Positions 1 through 12,700 of a DNA stretch of 64,000 nucleotides are shown here, piece by piece. Below the pieces are notes generated by a model. That model searched no databases and was not told the origin of the DNA. It worked only from the letters and a program-made list of their open reading frames with translations. Position numbers and translations under genes: made by a program. The DNA is taken from assembly GCA_024734555.1 (NCBI GenBank), contig JANPWX010000076.1:469527-533526 (forward strand), in the 5' to 3' direction. How positions within the stretch are numbered: the first letter of the stretch is position 1; every line of letters starts with the position of its first letter. This DNA comes from Trochalopteron elliotii (taxonomy: Eukaryota > Chordata > Aves > Passeriformes > Leiothrichidae).

Positions 1-667
1 TAAAATGCATTGCTGTGTAATGCATTTATTTTGGACACAGAAGAGTTATGTGCAGGACTCGCTTATTCTAATACTTTATGCCAGCAGGAATGAACCACTG
101 TCAAAGGAAGTCAGCGTGATAATGGAATGCTCAACGTGCTAAACCATTGTTAATCAATCAACTATTAATACACAGACACAACCTGATGGGCAGTTTTGCT
201 AACTCTACAGCTATTCATAATAAATAATACTTGCTTGGATGTTCTAGAAGAAATAGCTAAATACCAATTACAGGAAAGCAGCAAATATATTTATTCAAAA
301 CTATGAAGTTATGTAGTTTGGCAACATGCAATGATGAACATGAAATCCAAACTATGATGAGGTAATTGGTGGCTGAGCACTCACACACACATACAAACAT
401 ATATATGAGAGAATGTTCTGCATGAATAAATGCAAGACATGTTAGCATTTAACTGTGTCAGTGTGAATGACAATCGTTTTTGAAACACTCTTCAAGCGTG
501 TCAAAAAATTAGCTTGCAAAGCACCAGCCCATGTAGGAATATGTTAAGCTAAATATGATGAGTGAAGCATATAGTTAAAAGTATATAAATATATATATTA
601 AAAAAGCGGGAAGGAAATGAAAAGAGAGAAGAAGAGGAGAAGGAGACAAAGAGAGGGGTTTGCCAAC

Positions 668-736
668 CTATAGTAGGCTGAGTGGTAATTGAAGAGTTTG
701 ATTCCGAACGTAACATTTTACTCCCGTGATGATGAA
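668..736 (-). CDS. DST: DST exon 39: C-terminal cassette exon with weak donor (23 codons' worth)
   Basis: Acceptor TTCTAG|TTCATC, donor ATAG|GTTGGC, 69 nt (a multiple of 3). Joined to exon 38 it reads [20 protein letters not shown] then PTI plus one base of the next codon. This Ser-rich segment follows GAS2 in DST isoforms as I remember them and is absent from MACF1. Its donor departs from consensus at +3, +4 and +6. It is symmetric, so skipping keeps the frame. Positions 1-667 are the next, incomplete intron; the SxIP-bearing tail exons are not in the window. Confidence 0.9.
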   Translation of the reverse strand, partial: FIITGVKCYVRNQTLQLPLSLL

Positions 737-3700
737 CTAGAAAAAATGACACAGGACATGGGTCACATTAAAGAAAATCGTTAGCAGGAGAAGAAATCAA
801 GTACAGCAGCTGCATATGCAAGAGACTTGGAGCACCAGGCCAAAAGACAGGACTTGAGCAAAAGCTGTCCCTAAGTGCTCTGAGGTGAGTTCTCAAAGGT
901 CTCCTAGGCAAAAAGGCAATGGCATTCAGACAGACTTGGCTACAGTCCCAAGTTTACTTGTGTAGCAGCAGTATTTATCTGCTGACATAAAGAAGTAATA
1001 CAAGCTAAAGTGATTTTATATGACTAAATGCAGTACTTTTAAACCTGTTTATGACAAGTTATTTGCAATGTGATTCACCTGAATACATGAGGAGCACTTG
1101 GTGGAAATGCAAATTTGCTAGGTGAAGTGGTTTAGGAAAAATTTGAACCTGCATCACTGACATCAACCAGACAAGGATTAGGTTGATTTTAAAGAGTATT
1201 CTTAGTTATTCTTTAGACCCACTGTGTTGACATCTGCTTACATATACCCAAGAAAAAGGTCCTTCTTTTATTCCTTTCTACTTCTATTCCTCAACAGAGC
1301 AGAGTAGTAGAAAATAAAATGTGCCTCAGAAGATCTGGCTTCATTGAAGGGTTAACTTGGTTAGTGTTCTGTTGTACCCCAAACGTTTTTCTCAGGCCTA
1401 TTGACAGGTAAACTGTTACAATTCATTCCTAGGTTGACACTGAAAGATCCAATACTTATTAAGTATCCAACTAATTTATTGGAATTGATTATTACTGTAC
1501 TCAGTATTGTCTATAGTGTACTGAGAAAACAGCTCATCTGATGCAATGCCCTGGAGGGGCAGTGATAGAGCACTCCCTGCTCCCCTGGAGCACAATGTCC
1601 TCCAGACCAGAACATTTTCTATTTGCTCTGTGTAAGGCTAGGGGCACTACAAAGTGCTTCTGGGGAAGATGCCAAGGAAAGACAAGGTTACAAAGGTGGA
1701 GACTGAAAGACTGGGAACAGTCACCGGCCAGAGGTTTTTGTGGTGATGGTGTTACTCATTGATTCAATTGCCTTATTTTGTTGCTGAGAAGGTTTTACTG
1801 GACACTTCTGTGTGCTATTTCTGCCAAGTCATACAAGCCACTTACATGCCATAAAGTCTATCTGGGCTAAGTTCAGTACTTACATCACTATAAAACTGAA
1901 GGAACTGTGCAAAAGACACCACAGTTTTCCAGACATACATCAGTGCAACTGAAGAGGATCTCAACCATATGATTTAAAGTTCACAAAAATGTGACATTTA
2001 GTGAGATGATGTTTACAACAACTGGCATTTTATACAAGTCCACCTCCATCTTGAGACAATGAATGGTGACTGCATCCAAATAATATGCTGCAAGTCTTTC
2101 ACAGTTCTGTTACATACCACGGCAAGGATCATTTTTCACTAAGAATTCATCAAGTGCCATCCAGCCACCTCCAACACGGACCATGACTGTACTTCTCAGG
2201 ATACGAACCAGGCGCAGTTGTTGAGAGTCACCAAACTGCAATAAAAATCAAATGACAGTCTGAGGTTCTCGAACATTCAGATGCAGTTCAACACTGACAG
2301 GTCAAAAAAATCAGACATTTTTAAAAGTTCATTTTGATATTTAATCATTAGTAAATGCTAAAAAGAAATCAATTTGTTTATGCAGATTATTAAAGCTGTT
2401 AAGATTTCAAGTCAGATGGCACTGCATTAATCAAAAGAAGATGGCAGGATGGTAAGAAAGAAACTCAGGTTTAATTTTATGCTTGATTCTCAAATGTCTG
2501 AGGTCATAAAAGAAGCGAAATCAGTAGCACATTATTTGGTTATAGTCTGCTTTGGTGCAAATTAATGAAGACCTATTTGCATTATTTCACTGGTAAAATC
2601 TTAAGCAAACACTCTTCTGCAACAGTCTTGATTTTTAATGTTTTCAGCTGAAAGGAAGGCAGCATCACTTCAAACAATCAGTATATAATCTGGAAATTCA
2701 ATGTGTTATGAGTGTTGCACAGTTCTATCAACTGATTCATCGATGGGAATATTTTCAGGTATAGCACTATGGCGCTGACACTGCTTACTTATAGCAAGGT
2801 GCACGTGGGGAAGGGAACATTAAAGCAGCAATGAATGATTTAATAACTATTGTTATGTTTGTCATTCCTCTGTCTACACATCAAGGTTTTTCATGATTCA
2901 AAGATGCACAACAATCTGTTTCATACTAAGTTCCTGTATGAGTCCATTCTTCCTTTGGGCTGACAGCCAGGCCTAATGCATATTTTGCTCTTGAAACCTG
3001 TGTAACAAAACCTGTACGCAGTACCTTCACTCAAATTCACATCAAAGAAAGCATGACCAAAATGTTGACCTCACAATCTCAAGAAAACTAACCAGAAGAA
3101 TTCAGTACTTTTAAGCCAGCACTACTAAAAATTTTGATACCAGATCACCAGGCCAAGTGCAGTGGACTCTCACACAAACATGCAGAGCACTCACTAAAAC
3201 CAATGGGAGTTGAATGCCCCTCTTTGGGTCAATCTCTGAGCCTTGGAGAAGGCTGGCCATAATTCAACTGTACCTACTTGCTCCAGTGAGGGGACTGAAC
3301 AAACCACACAACAAACGTGCTCCCTACTTGTTAGATGACTTTAGTTGTTTGGTACTACTCAAGCCAAGAAGAGAGAATAAGTTTAAAGGAATATTACTTT
3401 TAGGAACCAAACAAAAGCAAAGCTTGCTTCTTAATTCAATAATAAATTATATTTGTTATAAGTAAGAACATTCACATGAGCATTATTTGTAAGAGTTTTT
3501 TAATAATGCATTCAATATGTGCCAAACAAAGAACCATCTTATATCTGTAGATCAAAGTTTTTTTAAAAAAGGCATCCAAATTAATGCTGTTTATTTTCAT
3601 TGGCTTGCTCCTACCAAAATGTTTTTTCTGGTGATTCTGAAGATAGTATCTTTCTTCTTTTCTTTACTTTTTTTTCCCCATCACAGCCTAATTAGTCAGT

Positions 3701-6700
3701 TAGACCCCATCAGGCAACTACACCAAGGGTCAAATACAGTGTACTTTGAAAACTGCCCACATAGCTGAGGTTAATTCAGAAAGTGGAACTGGAAAATAAC
3801 ACAGTAATACAACAGCATCTATCTCTGCATTTTTTCTTATGATAACTCAGTTGATTTCCTTCCTAAAATAGCCTAGATAGCAACTTTCTTTAAACAGTAT
3901 TTAACATTATTTCAAATAACTAGAGGTAAAAATCATAAAGGAGTTTAAGCTAAAAAAAGGTCTGTTCTTGGCAATAGCCTATAGGTGCCGTTCTGCATCA
4001 GTAAGAGTTTCTCAAGAAACGCTCTATGTTTCCCAGATCTGAGAATACAGATGACAGATAAGAGGATTAACATAATTTCAAACAGTTCTTTCAAAACAAG
4101 ACTTGTTCTATATGTGGAAAATATTTTAAATGATTGCTTAGATATATTGCTTGAGGCATGTGGCAAGATTATCCACTGCTCTATGCTTTCTTCTATACTT
4201 CAACAGGCTCTGCTAGTAAACAAAAGTGCACCCACATTTTCAACGTCTTGAGATTTAAAAAGGCTATTGCTGTTGACCCTAGCGTGTCCAGAATGGATTA
4301 CATCTGTTATTGCCTTTTTAAAAGCATAAGACTAACTAACAGTATCTGATACCTGGTTCCATAAAGTGTTTCCATTTTTACTGGGCAGATATGATTTAGC
4401 ACTTCAGGAAGCTGTGAATCACTGTGTAGCACAGGAGTAAGTGCTGGGGTTTCCTCCTGAGGTAGGATCACCAGTAACCCAGCTGACACAAAGTATTCCT
4501 AAACACAGCTCTAGCACATTACAGACTTGCCACAGCTCCTTGAAAACACTTTGGGAGAGGGGTTAGTCTAAATAGGAGCTGCAATTTTATTTTGTCTATT
4601 TCCAAAATATGTATTTAAAGCTTCACTGTTTGCCATGATTAGCCTTTAATCAAATAGCCTAAGAAAGGCATTACAGAATTTTTGAGGATTCAACTATAAA
4701 ACTGATTGGATAATCGCAATCTCTACAATTGCAGATTAAATGCTCAAGATTTTTCACTGTGAAAATTGCTGCTGACCATTATCTGGTTCCTTTAAAAGTA
4801 ATCTCCTTAATGAGGAAAATGACCAAAGAAAGCAGGTGAGGGATTGTAGAGGAGGGATCCTCCTGAGACAAGGAATGCTCCATAGCATTTAAAGAAATAC
4901 CACAGCTGACCAGCAATGAATTAGCTGAAAATTAAAGGATGGCAAGAAGACTGACCATTGCAAGCTTAAATCACTATGTGTTAGGGGGAAAAAAGAAAAA
5001 AAGAAAAAAAACCCAAAAAACCAACCAACCAAACAAAAAAACAAAAAACAACCAAAAAACAAAAACCAAAAAAAAAAAACCACTTCATAACACATTCCAC
5101 TGGTTTATACCTGATTTCCCAGGAAGAACTGATAAGAAATGAAAAATGGAAGAAAGACACGATTAGTTTACAGGAAATTCTCTACATGACCTAGAACACA
5201 TGCAAACTAACACATTAGACATTCTAAATAAAGTATCTACTTGAGAGATGAGTGGGTAACTAGCCATCCAGAGACAGAATATTGAAAAATATTCAAGGCC
5301 TTCATTTCCTTCCCATTGCTGTTTCTGTGGTCTTTTTAAATCTACAAATACTTATTAATCTCTCTTAGCCAAATATTGCATATTTTACCTCAAATTGTTC
5401 CGGTTATTGAATCCAGGGGTAGCAGATCTTTCTCTACTGGTGTGATATTTATTTTTCTGTGATCTAAAATAATTCTGCAGGCATCTAATGCTTTGCTTAT
5501 ACTTCAGGAGTATTTGTGTTCCAATAAAATGACAGAAGAGTGTAAAAATGATTGAATACGCTTTGGTAAAAGATTTTTGAAGTACAACACAATACCACAA
5601 GAAAATATCAGTCACTGTTTTTATGAAACTAATAGAAAACCAGCTACAGTTTAAACATTGTATCCAGGCAGAAAGACCAGCTTTTGAGGATATATTGTAT
5701 GTACATATGCATGTGTACAGATATGTGCAGTTAGCTCTTAAAAATTCCTAGGACTGAAAACAGCTTCAGTAGTTTAAACGAAAATAAATACAAGCATCAG
5801 CAACTTTCCATATTTTTAGTTCATATGTTCTAACAAGAAAAAAAAATTTAGACAATCTTAAAAAAAAAGTGTAATTGTCATACAAGATGCTTGTGAATTC
5901 ACATAGCCTAATTCCTTGTGTAAACCATGTCAAATTATGAAAGCTGAAAGAACTGAGGTCCATAAAAGACTTACCCTGTACTTGTTATCCCCAATCTGTT
6001 CCACTTGAAACCGTTTTGCACATTTACATTTTGCCACCTGCCTTGTAACCTGCAAAAAAACCACAACAGGATAATTACTCTGAATATCACATTTCTAAAG
6101 ATTTGTGTACCTAGAAAGCTTCAAATTAAATAGGAGTGAAACTAAAGTGAATTATTATAGAATATGACTCCAGTAGAACAGAATGCAACCTAAGAAAGCA
6201 GAGAACGTACCTCATCTTCAATTTTGTCAGCATCTGTGAGAGGCTTGTATGCATCCTTATTTGGATGAAGAGCTGCTACGAATTCATAATAGTCAATATA
6301 TCCATCACCATCTCTATCAAAAATGTCTGCAACAGCACTCATTTCAAGTCGGCTTGTAGGGAACTCTGCAACATAATTTTTTTCCATTTTCAATCCCATT
6401 ACAATGAAAGGCTTTATCACAAATATTAGAAGGTGATTAGACATTGGGTGACAGATAGTGCTTATCAAAAAAATAAGGACATTCAAACAAATGAAGGAGT
6501 ATTTCTGAAAAACACTCTAATCTGAATCTCCAGTGTTACCCAGATATTGGATTAAAATGAGTACCATAGTGTGGCTTGAAGACAGAGACAAAAGCAAGGG
6601 CACAGATTAAACAGTAAAATATATTGGGGGGTTTGGGTGGGGGGGGAGGCGTGTGTTAATATTTTGACCTTTAAAATGCATAAAATACCATAAATTAACA

Positions 6701-9700
6701 AGATAAATAGTTAGTGAGGAAAGGTTAAGCGAGCATTTCAGTGCTGATTGAATCTGGAATGCAAAGCCTTCTCAATGCAGATCCATACATGGTGTTTCAT
6801 GAAGTCCTTCTTTAGATCAAGTTCGTAGCAGCACAGTATTAACCCACAAAGAGATTCTCAATGAAATGGTCAAAGAAAATTTCAAGGTGATTAACAGGGA
6901 TTATATCTGGAGTGCCTGGTGGTCATAATAAATTGATACTAACTGAGTTACAAAGTAAACTATTTAATATCTTTGTGGTATTAGGTTTTTTTCATTAATT
7001 TTTATTAATTCTAGCAAAACAGCAATATTCACATATAGTGATCTTTTACTGCAGTTCCTAAAGCTGGGGGAAAATATACAGAGTACAGTATTTTCTTACT
7101 GAGTGACACTAAAATGAAATACTAGAAGCAGCCCAACTCTGAATCATTACTGTTCAAGGCAAAAGTCTCCATGATCTGAAGATAAATTATTTTAAGTATT
7201 AGGTCCTTATCTGTTATGAGTCTGTTGCTAAAAGGAAATATGATCACATGTATGATGTGGAAGACTTCTATTACCACCATACCTAAGGAATACCGATCCA
7301 CCAGAAAAGCAAGGAAAATTCCTTTCTAGTTTGATTGCTTGGCATTTTAAGCCTTATTATATAGGTATATGAATATTGTCATGGCTCATGGAAACACTGG
7401 TTTCAAAAATTACACAGTTTCCTTCTATAATTGACACTATTCCATGTAAGTACTTTAATAAAAATTGTATGATCCTATGAACTGATTTTGAAAATCATCA
7501 CTAGGTTACATAAGGTATTTTTTACTATTTCGAGTAATCAAAAAGTAGTTCTTGAAGTAGCTAGTGTACTATAGGAATGACAATCTGAGTTCAGTAAACC
7601 AGCAAACTACTAATTAGACAATAATATAAATGTGGCATTTGTAACCTGTTTCACAATGTAAAATAACTAGAAAGACTTTCTAGAAATATTTTCAAGTGAA
7701 ATAATTATAAAGTAATAATAATTAATAAATTCAGAAACGAAATCTGTGACCTTCCAACACAATAAAATGCATAGGTCACACCATCTAGACAATAAGACTT
7801 CATGAGATGCTTGCTCCAAGTTCAACATTACGTTAATTTTAAAACTTACTTGAAGAAAGAATTCCATCGATAAATTCCTGTCTTGTAATCTTTCCATCCT
7901 GATCTTTATCAATCCTCCTAAAGAAGTCCATCACACGAGACTTCTTATGGTTCATCCATCGCATGTATTTTTTCCTCCAAATATCAAAATCAAAGTTGGC
8001 AAATTCTCTCAGCTTAACAAAAAACAGAAAGAACTTTTTTCAGCTGAAATCCATCAATTTAGAACATCAAGGAGATAGATAACATCTGCCTTTTGTTGAA
8101 TAATTGATTCTTTGAGGACCTATGCAAGCATTTTAAATATCTCAACTCTCCTCATTTAAAATGACGATGACAGCTTTTAAAGCACATTAAAGCACATGTA
8201 TCACAGTGTTCTCAGCTAGCTGTGTCATACAATAGCATACAACAAATATGGAAGTTGTTTACAGTATTGTAAATCCAGGGTAAAGAAAATTATGCAAAAA
8301 GTATGTATATTCTGTACAGTGCTTTTCTGACCTCTTCAAGTCTGTCCAAAGCATCATTAAGTTTTCTTCTTCTTTCCAAGGCCAGAAGCCAAACTTGCTG
8401 CCATTTGCTGACTAAAAGGTTTACCCGTGGATTCTTGGTTTCAATTTGTGCCTGGGCTGCTGATGGATAAATGCCTGGTGTTGGGGAACGCTTTCCTGTT
8501 AAAACATGATAAAATGCATATGGCTCACCCAGTTCAAACAAAACAAACATCCACATGAGATGCACTTGACCTTCCTAAAATTATTCCTTCCTGTCCCAAA
8601 TAAGGAGGTCATACCCCAAGATGATTCCATGTAGTGGGACTTTTGTTCACCATTGCTGGGGAACAACCCAGTGGTGGTTACAGCCTCTTTTATCTAGCCA
8701 GAAGCAGCTAGTGAGGGTTCCACTAGTCAAGCTGCACAGTTTAAATAAAATCCTCGTAAATCTCTCTGAGTTGCAAAGTAAACAACCTCATTTTAGAAGC
8801 AGGTTCCATGTATGGGTAAGTATAAAATACAATGGGTATATCTAAAAATACAAAAAGCAATTTCCTCACTTGATGATTCACTTTCCATTCAACTTCACTG
8901 AACACATTTCTAACTGGATTAATATAATTTTATGGACAGTACAAGCACAATTTTGTCTCTGTATCTGTCTGTGAAGTTGTCTGCACTTTCAAATAATAGA
9001 AGATTTGCAAAGACTCAGCATGTACTTGCTCTTGGAAGTTTAAGGGCACAGGAAAGGCTGCACACTTTAAAAATAGCTTTTCATGAAAATTAGGACAAAA
9101 TGTAAAAATACATGTCTGCTCTGAGAAATTTCCTCACAATTTATAAAAAATTAGAGATAATTAGAAAAGTCAGCCAAGAGAATTTCACCCTCTTTCACCA
9201 GAAGTTTATAAAACCTATTAGATTATTAGCAATCTGTAAACTTCATAGATAGAGCAATGGTATGTGTGACACACCCCAAAATACGTTGTTACTTACTTCC
9301 TGCTCTCCCCTTATCAAGGACAGGAATATGAGATTGTACTGGAGAGGGTTCAAGTGCTTTCCTTTTATAGGTCTTTGTGACTTTATCCACATCAGGCTGT
9401 TTTCTGGTCATTTCTTCCATGAATGTCTGCAATCAGATAGAGGGGATCTTAATTAACAATACACAAAAGTAATCAGAGGAATGAAAAACATACACAATAG
9501 CAAACCACCAAAGTTAAAAACAAGCACACAGCAAGACACTTACAATGCCAGCCTCACAATATAGACATAGATAAATGTTTTGTAGATAAGAAAAATCAGC
9601 AGTATAAGCTTTTAAGATCTATGGCCAGTCTGTTAAAAGAAGGGTAAATCTATAAACCAATCTGTCAAACTCCTTTATTAACTGTATATGGTGAGGTGAT

Positions 9701-12700
9701 ATAGAACAGAATTTTTCCTCCAAGATCCTGCTGTTCACACGGCAGTTGACAGAAGTGAGACAGCCCTGGTGTGTAAGCTGGGGTAAGTCTATGAGCATGC
9801 ACACCAGCAGCTCCCTCTGGCACTTCATAAATGTATTTTTGATATTTAATCAATGAAGCCACACTGCACCACTAGATCTAAGGTGGCAGCACTGTCATAG
9901 ACTTCATGTGGGTTTTCTTTTATTCCTAATATTATCCTTGCTTGTATTCAATTATTATAAGAAAAAAAAGCAAAGGAGATTGGCAATTGATCACGGGGCC
10001 TAGCTGAGATGTGAGCCCCATGTGAGTGACACGTCACTTAATAATCCTTACCTGATGTTCAGCTATAAGAGCTTTAACTTCCTCAATCTCCTGGGGGATA
10101 ACCTCTTTGTCTTTTTCAGTTAATGTAGTCTCTGCCCACTGCAACCAGGACAGCAAGGCTTCCAGCAGCTCCTGGTTAGCAATAAGTCCAGCCAGAGCTC
10201 CTGCCAGTCTCTGTTGATGTTGTTTAGCCCATGCTAAGACCTTGACAAAGGAACCAACACATGAGTATGTGCACATCTGAAACTCTTCACAATGTATTTA
10301 AAATTGCTCTGCTAACTGTAAACCCAGAACTACTTCTTAGGCCTAGTGATGGTTGAATATCAAAGGTGTTAAATGCAGTGGCTGATCACTAACAGTAGCT
10401 AGGTAACTAGAATTCCTAGTCCAACACATTTCTTCCACAGATATTCAGGATTAGGTGCTGCTAAACACAGTAACTAGCACATTCAGGCAACATAGTAAGA
10501 ATTTTAACTATATGTGTGATTTAGTGAATCACACAGGATTTGGTGTCAGTTTTCCTCCTGGGCACTCCTGAAGCCATACTTTACTATCACCAGTATTTTG
10601 TCTTTCTTTAAGCTTAATATAAAACAGAAAATATCACTCTAACAGCTGAGGGTACAACCTACCTGTAGCCACTTACATCATTTAGATATTTTCTAGATTA
10701 AGAATATGTTGGACTGAAATCCTCTCTAATGTAATCAGAAAATCCTTCACATGTACCCTGTATTTTCTTTCCTTCATAACTTTTCGATTTCCCCCTAGAA
10801 ACTATTGGTTTTCCTCACTTGGGAAGTGTCAGACAGTATTTCCTTTAATACATACAAACAAAGAAGCTTGACCATCTGCTTTAGCTCTTAAAGCCCCCTA
10901 AGTTTTGAAAGAAAGCCTAGGGAAGCACTGTATTCACATCCATCACCACGGGTATTTTAAATGTTTAGTTCTCAACAGCTGGATCATTTCCTCACAGTGT
11001 AACTACCATGTTAGTTGTCAGCTATGCTCTAATTGAAGATAGACTGCTGCAATGAAGATGGTTCAACATATACTGACCTCTTCAAACCTGGCTCTGATGA
11101 TTGTTATCCAGTGCTTAATGGTGGTGATGGAGTCTGGGTGGCAGATAGCCAGAATAGCTTCTCCCATACCTGTTGCTTTATTCAGTTCTGCCTTTTTCTC
11201 TTCCAGTTTCTTCATAAATTCCTAAAACAGAGGTAATAATTTTAATTAGATGCTGATAAAATTTGCAAGAGAAATCTGAGTGCATAATCTGGAAGGTCAT
11301 GAGCCTCTTGACTGCTCAAGCATATTCAACTTGCAAGAGGCAAGTTTCACTTGTATAAGAAAAGCTTAACCTGTTTAAAAAGCCTATTCCACATAAAGCA
11401 CTAAACAAAGCTCTCAAATCTTATCCCAGCTTGCTGCTCCTTAAAAGCCCACCACACCCTAAATCCTTGAAAGATGCATGCCCTTAATAAAAAGAAACCA
11501 AAGGAAAATCACAGCATTTAGAAGTGCTGTAAACCAGCTATACGATGATTAGACTCACTATTGGCAACATTTCAATGACTTGGTTTGTCAGTTACAGTAA
11601 TTCTTCATAATAAACTATCAAGCTCCTACCAGAGGCTGGAAATGTCCAACTATAATTGCATGCTCAGACAAGATGTCAGAGTTCAGGAGCAGCTATACTA
11701 AACTAACACAAATGTGACAACTCAGCAGCTGAGGGGGAGAGACACAGCATGTGGGAAAAATCTCGTAAAAGCAAAAGGATGTTTACAGCTTTAGGCATCT
11801 AAGCTTGTAGTTATTGGTATTCCTATGACAGCAGGACCAGAAATGGATGTGGGGGAGAAACAATAAGAAAAAGCAACTGAAAAGAGGACTTTTCCCATCC
11901 TTTCTATAGCTTGCATTTCTTTCTTTTTATTTTCCCCTTTCCCTTTTATTTTTGGTTAATCATTACTGCTGGAATGGTTTTACTTTTCTGCCTAAATGTT
12001 ATGCAAGTCTGTGTGTCTTTGTGAGCGTCCTTAACTGGAACTCCTAATATCTCAGTGCTTAGTGGAAATCTTTTTTATACTTTAACATCTTTAATTAGGC
12101 TAAAAAATGGAACCATGTCTCTGAAAGCTTAATTGTTCCTCTCTCTGGCCATAAATCCTTTTCTTTTGGATTGAAGATGAAATTAGAGATGAGCCAAGTC
12201 AGATCCCAGATAATCCAAAACCACCAAAACATTGTAAAAACAGGTTCTTCAACAACCAATAATGACATTATCCTGTGCCTTTACAAAATAAGTATGAAGT
12301 TACTATGAAATAAAATGTAAAAGACAATCTCCTACCTTGTTCTAGGCTTGTTCTAGAAGCCTGGAATATATGTGCTCTATATTTAAGTGCATTTTTTGCT
12401 AATTGATTTTGATTTAAGCTTTAATTATTGCCAGACTTTAAGGCCCAAATTATAATAGCAAACCTTCTCTCACAAAAACACATGCATCCTTACAATATTT
12501 CAATTTAATATAGTTTTGGAAAAGTTGAATTGGATTATAATGAAAGATTACCAAAACAAGCCAGAGACAGGTGGAAAATGAGCAAAAAACACCCCATTGT
12601 GTTCCCCTGCTCAGCTGTACTAGAGTATTTTAAGAACAAAATCTATGACACACAACTCACAGTGTATTAAACTCTCCCTAATTGTATTGAACTCTGTCAC

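Noticed and set aside
1541..1762. 73-codon plus-strand open frame in the intron after exon 38
   Set aside because: No homology recognised, antisense to a gene intron, and no promoter or splice support.
4988..5091. A-rich tract as the poly(A) tail of a retroposed gene or LINE
   Set aside because: No recognisable element body on either side and no target-site duplication; treated as simple low-complexity sequence with a possible splicing role.
668..8012. Assignment of the gene to MACF1 instead of DST
   Set aside because: The EF-hand/GAS2 wording ([34 protein letters not shown]) and the VHHHGSKM cassette fit what I recall of DST; MACF1 differs at these positions. A database search would settle it.
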